From the IMG/VR virus record IMGVR_UViG_3300034418_007369, positions 16,292 through 80,291 of that record: a stretch of 64,000 bases of DNA; one strand, given 5' to 3'. Made by a program: the position numbers and the translations under genes. This DNA comes from a virus. Position 1 is the first letter of the stretch; each line of letters starts with the position of its first letter. A model generated the notes under the pieces. It made no database searches. It worked only from the letters and a program-made list of their open reading frames with translations, and had not been told where the DNA came from. Shown piece by piece: positions 1 through 7,583 of the stretch.

Positions 1-840
1 GAAGAAGTAGAAGGCGAAGAGACAATAGAATGGGATGTCGCTGCCGAACGACCCGGATTGTGGGAGAATATTCGCAGAAAGAAAGAGCGCGAGGGCAAGA
101 ATTACAAGCCAGCCAAGACCGTAGAAGAGGGTAGACCAACCCAAGACCAGCTAAAGCGAGCGCAGTCTGAGTATGAGGCTTACGCAGATCACGCAGAAGC
201 AGACAAGCCGAGCAAAGATGATCCACGCAGAACGCCCGCGCCCAAAAAAGATCAGAAGAAAGGTTCTGATAAAAACAAACCAGACAGCGCGAAAAATCCA
301 AGCGGCAAAATCACTTTCAGTAAAGAGGTGACTGCCCAACTTTCTGCAAAAGTAAAAGAACACAACGCAAAAGGCAAAGGCTCTAAGGCAACTTTGGGTA
401 TGCTCAAAGCCGTATATCGTCGTGGAGCTGGCGCTTATTCGACGAGCCATGCTCCAAAAATGAGTCGTCATGGATGGGCTATCGCAAGAGTTAATGCCTT
501 CTTAACATTACTTAGAACCGGAAAACCCTCAAACTCGAACTACACCACTGATAACGATTTGCTGCCTAAAGGACATCCTAGAAAATCCAAGGCCGCAGAG
601 TATCAGGGACGTAAGGTTACTCTAAACAAGCCGTTCCGAACTCCAGATGGGCCAAAAAAGTTCGCAGTTTACACCAAAAATGGAAGCGGTAAGGTTGTTA
701 TCGTGCGCTTTGGAGACCCAAACATGGAAATCAAGAAAGACAATCCAGCACGACGAAAGAGCTTTAGAGCGAGACATAAGTGCGATACAGCTCCCGGCCC
801 GAAGTGGAAAGCTAGATATTGGTCTTGCAAAAAATGGTAG
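1..840 (+). CDS. C-terminal part of a conserved phage protein, probably virion or morphogenesis related (5' truncated)
   Basis: The frame is open from base 1 to the TAG at 838-840, so the real start lies upstream; the TTG at 58 is only the first possible internal start. The readable part begins acidic, then has WENIRRKKEREG, a Lys/Pro-rich charged linker (residues ~60-105), a globular block with GMLKAVYRRGAGAY and LLPKGHP, and a C-terminal domain with KPFRTPDGPKKFAV, FGDPNMEIK, ARRKSFRARH and two late Cys. From memory, similar C-terminal blocks recur in uncharacterised phage proteins near head genes; that link is recall, not proof. Strongly basic overall, so it could bind DNA or act as scaffold. 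Function unknown. Confidence 0.75.
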   Translation, partial: EEVEGEETIEWDVAAERPGLWENIRRKKEREGKNYKPAKTVEEGRPTQDQLKRAQSEYEAYADHAEADKPSKDDPRRTPAPKKDQKKGSDKNKPDSAKNPSGKITFSKEVTAQLSAKVKEHNAKGKGSKATLGMLKAVYRRGAGAYSTSHAPKMSRHGWAIARVNAFLTLLRTGKPSNSNYTTDNDLLPKGHPRKSKAAEYQGRKVTLNKPFRTPDGPKKFAVYTKNGSGKVVIVRFGDPNMEIKKDNPARRKSFRARHKCDTAPGPKWKARYWSCKKW

Positions 841-850
841 GAGATATACA

Positions 851-1147
851 ATGATACGGGGTGTAAAAGCTGGTAAAATTTACAGAGTCGAAAATAAAGA
901 TAAGCATGGAGCAGCAAACGATCACTATAATATGGTGATAATTGAGTGCAGTGATGGCTCTATTGATGAAATATTATTGACTGATTCTGAAGTAATAAAA
1001 GGATTAGAAAGAACCAAAAGAAATAGAGAGGATATACCAAAATACTCTTTAGATTCAGATTGCTGTGCTTACTGGTATGGGCTAATCATTATCTCGGCCA
1101 TATCTAGTGCTTTAGGATACTTTATCAGAGATTTAAATTTATTTTAA
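851..1147 (+). CDS. Small protein with a C-terminal membrane segment, unknown function
   Basis: 98 residues from the ATG at 851, which follows GGAGATATACA immediately after the previous stop. A longer in-frame reading from 647 would lie inside the preceding gene and is not needed. The first ~65 residues are soluble and charged, with an SH3-like or small-beta look (GKIYRVENK, MVIIECSDGS, EILLTD). After DCCAYW there is one hydrophobic segment (about residues 75-92), then a short polar tail. No family recognised. Confidence 0.7.
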   Translation: MIRGVKAGKIYRVENKDKHGAANDHYNMVIIECSDGSIDEILLTDSEVIKGLERTKRNREDIPKYSLDSDCCAYWYGLIIISAISSALGYFIRDLNLF

Positions 1148-1163
1148 AACGATAGGACGATTG

Positions 1164-2228
1164 ATGATTAATTTGCAGACTCCAATTAATTCGCTTGGAT
1201 ATGGTGTCGCCGGATATAATATATTAAAAGAGCTTTTTGCTAGAGATGATTCAGTTGCTTTATATCCAATAGGAAAACCGGATCAAACGGATGACTTTAT
1301 AGCTAAAGCCATAAGCAATATATCAAACTTAAAATTAAACAGGTCGCACGTTAAAATATGGCATCAACATGACCTCTTTCAAAGAGTCGGCAACGGTAAG
1401 CATTTTGGATTTCCTATCTTCGAGTTAACCGAGTTCGACCAAAGAGAAAAAGTAAGCCTTCATCATTGTGACGAGCTATTGGTCTGTTCTAAATGGGCTT
1501 CTGAAATCGTCGATAACCAGACAGGAATCAAAGCCAGTGTTGTTCCGCTTGGTGTAGACACTAAAATATTCTATCCTAACAGCCAGTATCAGGTGCATAA
1601 TCCTTATAAAACAATCTTTTTTAATTGTGGGAAATGGGAAAAAAGAAAAGGTCATGATATTTTAGGGGAATGTTTCAATAAGGCTTTCACAAAATACGAT
1701 AATGTAGAACTGTGGATGATGTGCGACAATCCATTTTTAAAGCCAGAACAAAAAGAGTATTGGGAAAAACTTTACAAAACGTCGGGACTTGGCGATAAGA
1801 TCCGACTAATCCCTAGACAGCAACGGCATGAGGATGTTGCTAGGCTTATGAATATGGCTGACTGTGGAGTGTTTCCTGCGCGAGCAGAGGGGTGGAACCT
1901 TGAGTTGCTTGAGATGATGGCGTGCGGTAAACACGTTATAACCACCAACTACTCAGCTCATACAGAGTTCTGCTCCCCCGTAAATTCACGACTCATAAAC
2001 ATAGAAAACTTGGAAACAGCTTTTGACGGGGTGTTTTTTGATGGTAAAAAAGGACTTTGGGCAGAATTGTCTTGCGATCAAGAGAATGTCGTGATAGAAT
2101 ATATGAGAGATGTCCACAGGCTAAAACAAGGCGGGCAGCTCATGGTTAATAATAATGGAATAGAAACGGCTAATAAATTTTCTTGGAAGAACACTGTTGA
2201 TAAGCTATTGGAGGCTATAAATGAATAA
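1164..2228 (+). CDS. GT-B glycosyltransferase (GT4-like)
   Basis: 354 residues. The start is the ATG at 1164, with AGGA six bases upstream; the TTG at 1161 is less likely. The N-terminal half opens with a glycine-rich loop (LGYGVAGYNILKEL). The linker has VPLGVDTKIFYP, typical of GT4 enzymes, then FNCGKWEKRKGHD at the start of the nucleotide-sugar-binding half. The C-terminal donor motif region is PARAEGWNLELLEMMACGKHVITT, with the E-x7-E-type arrangement of retaining GT-B enzymes. It should transfer a sugar from an activated donor; substrate unknown. It stands alone among small unknown genes, far from the 27-45 kb sugar island, and overlaps the next gene by 8 bases. Confidence 0.85.
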   Translation: MINLQTPINSLGYGVAGYNILKELFARDDSVALYPIGKPDQTDDFIAKAISNISNLKLNRSHVKIWHQHDLFQRVGNGKHFGFPIFELTEFDQREKVSLHHCDELLVCSKWASEIVDNQTGIKASVVPLGVDTKIFYPNSQYQVHNPYKTIFFNCGKWEKRKGHDILGECFNKAFTKYDNVELWMMCDNPFLKPEQKEYWEKLYKTSGLGDKIRLIPRQQRHEDVARLMNMADCGVFPARAEGWNLELLEMMACGKHVITTNYSAHTEFCSPVNSRLINIENLETAFDGVFFDGKKGLWAELSCDQENVVIEYMRDVHRLKQGGQLMVNNNGIETANKFSWKNTVDKLLEAINE

Positions 2229-2451
2229 AAAAAATCAGTTGCTAAATGCGGCAGAATCACACTATAGGTCGTTATTAGATAGATATACACTATCAATTTC
2301 TAACATTGTTGAGCGAGGCGAAGCGTCTGGAGATAAAGATCTCGATCAACTAATTGACAACATCCAAAAATATACTAATATACTATCTCAGTATAATTTT
2401 ATACAAAGACTTAAAGCACAATCTCCTAAAGAAGAAGAAAATGCTAACTAA
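2221..2451 (+). CDS. Small alpha-helical protein, unknown function
   Basis: 76 residues, starting inside the end of the glycosyltransferase gene (GAGGCTATAAATG), so probably translationally coupled to it. The sequence is charged and looks wholly helical (LLNAAESHYRSLLDRY, LDQLIDNIQKYTNILSQY), with no Cys and no hydrophobic segment. It may be a small coiled-coil phage protein. No family recognised; the call rests on the open frame and the coupling. Confidence 0.6.
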   Translation: MNKKNQLLNAAESHYRSLLDRYTLSISNIVERGEASGDKDLDQLIDNIQKYTNILSQYNFIQRLKAQSPKEEENAN

Positions 2452-2836
2452 ACTGACTATAATTTTTGCAAAAATAGAGAAAAAGAGACAGATATTTTCT
2501 GATGAATATTTCATGCTTTTTTTAAATAAAGAAAATAAGTTACCTTCGGAAACGGTAACGCAGTCGGGAATAAGCGCCTGCATGGATAAAATTTTCGGAA
2601 AATATTTTAAAATAGATAAGCACTGGCCTAATATAAAATTATCTGATGCTAGGGTTTATTTAGATTCTGGAAAATTAACGACAGAGCTGGTTTATACATG
2701 CTTTATACCCTCTGTTTGGTCGATAGAAAAAACCGGCGGTTTTTATACGAGGAAAACAATTAACGACTTATCAATAAAAATTGATCCGTTTTTACTGGAC
2801 GTTATATCTAAGCAGTCTGCTTCTGTGTATAGATAG
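2441..2836 (+). CDS. Hypothetical protein
   Basis: 131 residues from the ATG at 2441, which overlaps the end of the previous gene by 11 bases and has AAAGAAGAAGAA upstream as a weak ribosome site. The in-frame reading from 2354 would overlap the preceding gene by about 100 bases and is unlikely. Mixed alpha/beta, lysine-rich at the start (LTIIFAKIEKKRQIF), with a central TVTQSGISACMDKIF and a later ELVYTCFIPSVWSIEKTGG. No catalytic pattern or membrane segment seen. Function unknown. Confidence 0.6.
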   Translation: MLTKLTIIFAKIEKKRQIFSDEYFMLFLNKENKLPSETVTQSGISACMDKIFGKYFKIDKHWPNIKLSDARVYLDSGKLTTELVYTCFIPSVWSIEKTGGFYTRKTINDLSIKIDPFLLDVISKQSASVYR

Positions 2837-2863
2837 GTATAGCTTTATAAATGAGGTGTTGTT

Positions 2864-3181
2864 TTGGAAGAAGATCAAGCTGCCTGTATAGTAATAGAAT
2901 GCTCCGCTGACGGAGAATTGTCATTTTCCTGTGATTGGATTGGAGCGGAAGATGGTATAACTTCTATGGCGACCATCCTTATGGCTTTAGATAATCAATC
3001 TTTAAGCGAAAAAATATTAGAAAACTTAAAAAGTTTACATAAAGAATCGCAAGGCGAACAGGATCAGGTATTAAAAATAGATGCTTTTTATCGAGCTATT
3101 AAAAAATTAGCAGATCATAGAAATCAGTATGAAGATGAAGATGTTGTCGTATATCCACTAGACGTTTCCTCGTTAATGTAG
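2864..3181 (+). CDS. Small acidic protein, unknown function (TTG start)
   Basis: 105 residues starting with TTG at 2864, preceded by GAGGTG five bases upstream; no ATG lies near the 5' end of the frame. The protein is acidic. It begins with beta-type sequence (ACIVIECSADGELSFSCDW), then GITSMATILMALDN, a helical middle (LSEKILENLKSLHKE) and a YEDEDVVVYPLDVSSLM tail. The pattern suggests a small alpha/beta domain with a binding role. No family recognised. Confidence 0.6.
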   Translation: MEEDQAACIVIECSADGELSFSCDWIGAEDGITSMATILMALDNQSLSEKILENLKSLHKESQGEQDQVLKIDAFYRAIKKLADHRNQYEDEDVVVYPLDVSSLM

Positions 3182-3188
3182 GATTATA

Positions 3189-3833
3189 ATGAAAACAAAA
3201 AAGAAGATATCTTGGGAAAGCTGGAACGCAAAAGTTGTAGAGTACTTGTCCCAAGATGAAGAAAAAGAAGCGGCTATTCAAGATGTCGAATTGTCTGAAT
3301 CGGAAAGCCAATTTTTTTTTCCGGTTCCACAAAGTAACGTACTCTACACTCCAATGGGGGCTTATCCTGAAGAATCAATGCTAAAACCATCGGACAGATG
3401 GGACTGCTGGACAGCCTCTACTAACTTTCCTATAACTAAAAAAATTGTAAACATACTAAATGAAGAGATTGATGGTGTCGAAGCTTTGAAAATCATGGGT
3501 AAATATTCATTTTTTATTGGTGTGGCTCAGATGTTTGACATAAGAGACGTGCGAAAACAAATAGATGAAAAAATTTGCTCTTATACCGAGAACGAGATAT
3601 TTGAGAATAATGAAATACAAGAAACTGTGAATTTATTAAAAAACCAGTTGAAAGATAATAATTTCTGGTCTATACTAGTATACCCAGAAGGTATGGTTGA
3701 ATATGTTGTTGCTAACGAAATTAATGCTGAATATCTTGACGCCTTGAGTTCGTTAATAGAAAAGAAAAATAACTTTGGTGGAATAATTTTGAGGAGTGAT
3801 AATGGACAGCAGAATGAACGAGCTTATGAGTGA
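3189..3833 (+). CDS. Hypothetical protein upstream of the sigma factor
   Basis: 214 residues from the ATG at 3189, seven bases after the previous stop. The N-terminus is charged (KTKKKISWESW), followed by an acidic linker (about residues 20-38) and a globular part with RWDCWTASTNFPITKKIVNIL and IMGKYSFFIGVAQMF. The end overlaps the sigma-factor gene by 32 bases, so the two are probably translated together. Whether it acts on the sigma factor, for example as an anti-sigma or co-factor, cannot be told from sequence. Confidence 0.6.
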   Translation: MKTKKKISWESWNAKVVEYLSQDEEKEAAIQDVELSESESQFFFPVPQSNVLYTPMGAYPEESMLKPSDRWDCWTASTNFPITKKIVNILNEEIDGVEALKIMGKYSFFIGVAQMFDIRDVRKQIDEKICSYTENEIFENNEIQETVNLLKNQLKDNNFWSILVYPEGMVEYVVANEINAEYLDALSSLIEKKNNFGGIILRSDNGQQNERAYE

Positions 3834-4263
3834 TCCTAATGTAGTAGGAATTATGAACGCGGTTGGCGCTAGATATAGGTCTATTGACCCAGATCAACTA
3901 GACTCAATTAAATTAAATACGCTTTGGGAGTGCGCCAAGAAATATGATCCCAAAAGAGGCACTAAATTTACTTCGTTTTTATATCAAAATCTAGTGTTCG
4001 CGTTTAAGAACGAGCTAAAAAAGAGAATCAGAGAGTTTCCAACGGAAACTATTGAGGCTAATACCCCGTCTAGAGCGTCTAGTCTTACGGACATTTTTGA
4101 TGGTATGCCAAAAGAATATGCATCGCTACTAGAACAGAAGTATGTATACAATATGACCATGAATGAAATCGGCAATCAAAATGGTTATAGTCGAGAAACG
4201 GCCAGAAGAAAAGTGGCGAAAGCGGTTAAATTTTATAAAAACAATAACAAGATTGAAATCTGA
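3802..4263 (+). CDS. Compact sigma-70-like RNA polymerase sigma factor
   Basis: 153 residues. Start is the ATG at 3802, with GAGGAG five bases upstream. Residues ~30-75 match a sigma region 2 core: LNTLWECAKKYDPKRGTKFT followed by FLYQNLVFAFKNELKKRIRE, the helix that normally touches the -10 element. A short linker leads to a region-4-like helix-turn-helix at ~105-150 (EYASLLEQKYVYNMTMNEIG, then NGYSRETARRKVAKAV). Regions 1 and 3 are absent, as in short phage sigma factors. It should redirect host RNA polymerase to phage promoters. It lies directly upstream of a candidate promoter motif (4264-4274) and a strongly expressed-looking virion gene. Confidence 0.8.
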   Translation: MDSRMNELMSDPNVVGIMNAVGARYRSIDPDQLDSIKLNTLWECAKKYDPKRGTKFTSFLYQNLVFAFKNELKKRIREFPTETIEANTPSRASSLTDIFDGMPKEYASLLEQKYVYNMTMNEIGNQNGYSRETARRKVAKAVKFYKNNNKIEI

Positions 4264-4274
4264 ATTGTGTATAT
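4264..4274 (+). promoter_or_regulatory. Candidate phage promoter motif ATTGTGTATAT
   Basis: This 11-mer lies in the 87-base gap between the sigma factor and the virion gene at 4351. The same 11-mer occurs on the minus strand at 49199-49189, just upstream of another virion gene. Both copies sit in two of the few real intergenic gaps. The element could be a -10-type late promoter read by the phage sigma factor, but no separate -35 is obvious. Confidence 0.4.
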
Positions 4275-4350
4275 CAATCTAGGAACTGGACCTTATATCG
4301 GATTTGGAAAATTGTAGTTTATTTCATCACTTTTACATGGAGAACTTATA

Positions 4351-5019
4351 ATGGCAGTTCCTAGTAGCAATAGCCACCTAGTCAATACTACTGGTGGATC
4401 GTTTTCGGCCCAATCTCAGGGCGGAACAATTCTTGGAAACATCACCACTGGCGGTGTTATCACTAGAGCTTCGTCACTCAAAGACAACGCTTCTGATTTC
4501 GGCAAGACTCCGGGGCCAGTAGAAGCAGCAAACGGCCTTGTTGCAAATACCAAGGCTTTGAGCGGCGGAACTTTCGCATATAGTTCGGCTGGCAACTATG
4601 TCATCCGTACAATTAGCACTACTCTTTCTGGCGTGGCTGGCACGAAAATGTTGATTCCGGGATCGGATTCCAACACTCGTCGCTCGATTCATCAGTTTGA
4701 ACACTCCTTTGGTGCTAAGACTTTGACCAAGTTTAGAGCTGGTCAGTACACCTTGACCGGAACCAAGGCAAACGGTTCGTCAAACCTCTCCAGACTAATC
4801 TGGTTGAACGCTGGCGGAACCGCTGCTCAGGCTCCAGTAGCATTGAACGAAAACATGCACGACATCGCGGATGGTGATGAAGCGGATAGAGCAGCAGACA
4901 GCGCTGCAAATCCAAGCAGAGCTATTCCGGGCGAATTGGTTATGAAAGTTGACTTCGTTACCACCAATGTAGCTTCTGGTGGCGACTTCTTCGATTACAA
5001 GCCAATCACTGGTAAGTAA
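4351..5019 (+). CDS. Probable abundant virion structural protein
   Basis: 222 residues, ATG at 4351 with GGAGA seven bases upstream. It is rich in Gly, Ala, Ser, Thr and Asn with little Lys or Cys, starting AVPSSNSHLVNTTGGSF, the composition of phage capsid-decoration or tail-tube proteins. Codons look more uniform (many GGC, ACC, AAG) than in neighbouring genes, suggesting high expression. It is a one-gene unit with a candidate promoter motif upstream and a strong terminator downstream. No fold could be assigned; head decoration, tail tube and capsid fibre are all possible. Confidence 0.65.
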   Translation: MAVPSSNSHLVNTTGGSFSAQSQGGTILGNITTGGVITRASSLKDNASDFGKTPGPVEAANGLVANTKALSGGTFAYSSAGNYVIRTISTTLSGVAGTKMLIPGSDSNTRRSIHQFEHSFGAKTLTKFRAGQYTLTGTKANGSSNLSRLIWLNAGGTAAQAPVALNENMHDIADGDEADRAADSAANPSRAIPGELVMKVDFVTTNVASGGDFFDYKPITGK

Positions 5020-5045
5020 TTTATTATTTTATAAATAATTATTCT

Positions 5046-5079
5046 GGGGTTGGCGGCAATCGTTGCCAGCCCCTTTTTT
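5046..5079 (+). terminator. Intrinsic terminator
   Basis: A 12-pair stem (5046-5057 with 5062-5073, starting GGGGTTGGC and ending GCCAGCCCC, three G-T wobbles) with a four-base AATC loop is followed by six T at 5074-5079. It lies 27 bases after the stop of the virion gene and 15 before the next start, so it should end that transcript. It is the only clear intrinsic terminator found in the window. Confidence 0.9.
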
Positions 5080-5093
5080 CGCCAAGGTGTGAA

Positions 5094-5648
5094 ATGAGCA
5101 TTACCGATATATTAATTATGATAATTGAGGTTGTTATTATACCATTTTGCGTTTGGCTTGCGGCTCTTTTTTGGAAAAAAATTATAAAACCCGTGGCTAA
5201 AATGGTCAAGGGGCATGATTATTTAGTGTGTAGCATTAAAGAAATAAAACACGAACTAACTACCAATGGTGGATCGTCTATAAAAGATGCTATCAACAGA
5301 ATAGAAAGCAGGCAAATAACAGTAGACCATAGATCAAAAGCTATATTTTACAACTTTGAGCAGCCAATTTTTGAGATAAGTAGCACAGGAGATTTTCTTT
5401 GGTCAAATGAAAAATTCAAAGAGGCAACAGACCACAAAGAATTTAAAGGACTTGACTGGGTTAATATTGTAGATGAGCCAGAAAGACATCATGTGTTACA
5501 TGAGTTTGAATCTTGCTCAAAGGGCAACAGAGAAATAAAAATAAAAACTGTATCAATGGACGGTACATCTATATGTTTACACGGTTTCCCATATAGGGGA
5601 GAAAAGAAAAATCACGGTTTTTTAGTTTATTTAAAAATAGGAGAATGA
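5094..5648 (+). CDS. Membrane-anchored PAS-domain protein
   Basis: 184 residues. Residues ~5-27 form one hydrophobic segment (IMIIEVVIIPFCVWLAALFW) followed by KKIIKP, which fits an N-out, C-in anchor. A helical linker (~45-80, with IKDAINRIESRQI) leads to a PAS-like domain at ~88-182: FYNFEQPIFEISSTGDFLW, SNEKFKEATDHKEF, GLDWVNIVDEPERH and a late GFPYRGEKKNHGF strand. PAS domains sense small ligands, redox state or partners. No kinase, cyclase or other output domain follows. Next to a holin-like gene, it may sense membrane state or regulate lysis, but that is inference. Confidence 0.65.
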   Translation: MSITDILIMIIEVVIIPFCVWLAALFWKKIIKPVAKMVKGHDYLVCSIKEIKHELTTNGGSSIKDAINRIESRQITVDHRSKAIFYNFEQPIFEISSTGDFLWSNEKFKEATDHKEFKGLDWVNIVDEPERHHVLHEFESCSKGNREIKIKTVSMDGTSICLHGFPYRGEKKNHGFLVYLKIGE

Positions 5649-5649
5649 A

Positions 5650-5859
5650 ATGGGTTCAGCTAAATTCAAATTGAACTGGTCTGACATTATCGGTGTTGGC
5701 AAAAATGCGGCTCTTGTTGGTGGCGCTGCCGCGCTTACCGTTGTTGCACAGAGTCTTGGGACTATCGACCTTGGAACATATGGCCCTCTTGTAGTTCCGA
5801 TTATCGCAGTAGGTCTTGATACTGCAATTAAATGGATGAAAAATAACGCAGCAGAATAG
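5650..5859 (+). CDS. Small two-segment membrane protein, holin-like
   Basis: 69 residues, one base after the PAS gene. A short polar start (GSAKFKLNWSDIIGVG) is followed by two hydrophobic stretches, about residues 18-35 (AALVGGAAALTVVAQSLG) and 43-58 (YGPLVVPIIAVGLDTAI), then KWMKNNAAE. Size, two segments and a charged tail fit a class II-type holin or another small phage membrane protein. The next gene encodes a peptidase, consistent with a lysis module. Holin function is not proven. Confidence 0.6.
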   Translation: MGSAKFKLNWSDIIGVGKNAALVGGAAALTVVAQSLGTIDLGTYGPLVVPIIAVGLDTAIKWMKNNAAE

Positions 5860-5868
5860 GACTATATC

Positions 5869-6792
5869 ATGGATTTTAAAACGCCACGCGAGCTTTTAAA
5901 CGCTTATCGTGAAGGATTTAAAGGCGCAGAGTGTGACAAAAAAGAAGTCGCAAAACTGCTTGGCGAGCTTAAAAATCCACTATTCGGAGCTGCCGCATAC
6001 CAATTATGGGGAGATGGAGAAGGGAAACTCTCTCTCCCGTTTAAATCTCTGTTAAAGTTCGACCCAAGTTTTGGGCCATCAGAACGTCAAACAACTGGCG
6101 ACTGCGTATCTCACGCCACTAGAAACGCTATAGACGTAACAAGAAGCGTAGAGATAGATATAAAGGGAGACATGGAGCAGTTTGTTGCCAGAGGTGCAAC
6201 AGAGGCCATCTACCAAAGCAGAGGACACAAAAAGCAAGGCATGATGTGTTCTACTGCTGCAAAATATGTTCATGAGCATGGGGGTATTGTATTAAGAAAA
6301 GATTACGGTATTGTCGATCTATCTAAATATGATTCAAGCCTTGGCGCTAAACATAAAATCCCTTTTGATATTTATACAAAAGAAGCAAGAAAGCACCAAG
6401 TTAAAACCATATCTTTAATCACAACTATACAGGAAGCGCGAGATGCGCTTGCTAATGGTTACGGTATCTCTGTCTGTTCTAGTTACGGCTTTTCTTCAAA
6501 GAGAGATAAATATGGAATAGCTAAACGTAGTGGTGGCTGGTCACATGCTATGGCTTGGATCGCCTGCGATGATACAGACGAAAGATACAAAGAGTCATTG
6601 TTTCTAGTACAGAATAGTTGGGGTAAATGGAATAGTGGCCCAAAATTCCATGAGCAGCCAGATGGTAGCTTTTGGATTAGAGAAAAAGACGCAAGAGGCA
6701 TGTTGGCTCAAAAGGGAGCTTGGGTGTTTAGCGATGTAGATGGATTTCCAGCAAGAGAACTACCGGATTACGGAACTACAAAATTTTTATAG
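5869..6792 (+). CDS. Papain-like (C1 family) cysteine protease
   Basis: 307 residues. The C1 catalytic set is visible: Cys79 in RQTTGDCVSHA with Gln74 as oxyanion-hole candidate, His226 in GGWSHAMAW, and Asn249 in LVQNSWGKWN, the NSWG signature of the papain family. No signal peptide is seen, and the first ~70 residues could be a propeptide or targeting part. It follows the holin-like gene and precedes a lipoprotein gene. Possible roles are lysis, cleavage of host proteins or virion maturation. Protease assignment is strong; role is unknown. Confidence 0.85.
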   Translation: MDFKTPRELLNAYREGFKGAECDKKEVAKLLGELKNPLFGAAAYQLWGDGEGKLSLPFKSLLKFDPSFGPSERQTTGDCVSHATRNAIDVTRSVEIDIKGDMEQFVARGATEAIYQSRGHKKQGMMCSTAAKYVHEHGGIVLRKDYGIVDLSKYDSSLGAKHKIPFDIYTKEARKHQVKTISLITTIQEARDALANGYGISVCSSYGFSSKRDKYGIAKRSGGWSHAMAWIACDDTDERYKESLFLVQNSWGKWNSGPKFHEQPDGSFWIREKDARGMLAQKGAWVFSDVDGFPARELPDYGTTKFL

Positions 6793-6801
6793 GATAGAAA
6801 G

Positions 6802-7254
6802 ATGAAATATCTATCAACTTTGATTGTGCTTGTTTTATTTGTCGGATGCGCAGAAACAAAAAATAGTGAGTGGCAAAGCAACCCAGAATACAGAGCCTAT
6901 ATTGCAACAAGACTTGCCGATGCTATAATAGAGTATAACGTCATCACAGAAGAAGTTGTTGAAGAGGGCTGTGATGGTTCTGGCTGGATAACACAGGGGG
7001 ATGGACATAAAACGGAGTGTCCCGGATGCGATGCCTGTAAATCTGCTGGCGACATACCACAAATAGAATGGTCAACAGATACGCTACTAGACATTCCACA
7101 AATATTAGAAGAATTTAAAATTCCGATTGAGGAAGAGCCTGAGCCTGAAGTCATCATAGAACCAGAGCCAACACAAGAAATAATAGTCGAAGAAAAACCA
7201 ATAATTCAAACTAATCAAGATAGGTCAAGAGGACTATTTAGGAGACGTAGGTAA
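6802..7254 (+). CDS. Predicted lipoprotein with a DnaJ-type Cys motif
   Basis: 150 residues. The N-terminus MKYLSTLIVLVLFVGC is a lipoprotein signal with lipobox Cys16. Residues ~57-80 carry CDGSGWITQGDG and CPGCDAC, resembling one half of a DnaJ zinc-finger repeat. The C-terminal half is Glu/Pro-rich (EEEPEPEVIIEPEPTQE), ending in the basic SRGLFRRRR. It should be an outer- or inner-membrane-anchored lipoprotein. Near a holin-like gene it could be an outer spanin, but it is longer than typical Rz1 proteins. It overlaps the next start (TAATGA). Confidence 0.7.
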   Translation: MKYLSTLIVLVLFVGCAETKNSEWQSNPEYRAYIATRLADAIIEYNVITEEVVEEGCDGSGWITQGDGHKTECPGCDACKSAGDIPQIEWSTDTLLDIPQILEEFKIPIEEEPEPEVIIEPEPTQEIIVEEKPIIQTNQDRSRGLFRRRR

Positions 7255-7583
7255 TGAGTATAGAAAATTTAGCAGAAAGAATATCAGAGAGCGCCCAGAA
7301 AAAAGATGGAAATTACGGTATTGACCCTATCACTATTAGTATTATAATATCTATCGTTACAAACCTAATAAAACTATGGTGGGCTTGTAAAGATAAACAA
7401 AGCATTAAAGGAGAACTACAAAATCCGTCTCTTATTTTTAAGGTCTTGTTAAAAAGAGAGATACGAAAACGCGCGCGAAGAGAAGATAGGACTGCACTCT
7501 ATGGGGCATTTTTAGATGTTGTTCCGGCGCTAACCGAACAGGAAATTAATGAAATTATAAAACAAATTGGAGAACAGGAATGA
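7254..7583 (+). CDS. Small protein with one membrane segment, unknown function
   Basis: 109 residues. A short polar start leads to a hydrophobic stretch at ~25-45 (DPITISIIISIVTNLIKLWW), then a basic helix-rich tail (LLKREIRKRARRED) and an acidic end. The start overlaps the lipoprotein stop by one base and the end overlaps the next start by four. Third of a series of membrane-linked small genes. No family recognised. Confidence 0.6.
   Translation: MSIENLAERISESAQKKDGNYGIDPITISIIISIVTNLIKLWWACKDKQSIKGELQNPSLIFKVLLKREIRKRARREDRTALYGAFLDVVPALTEQEINEIIKQIGEQE

Noticed and set aside
647-850. Longer N-terminus for the gene at 851
   Set aside because: It would lie almost entirely inside the preceding gene in another frame, and the ATG at 851 has its own ribosome site.
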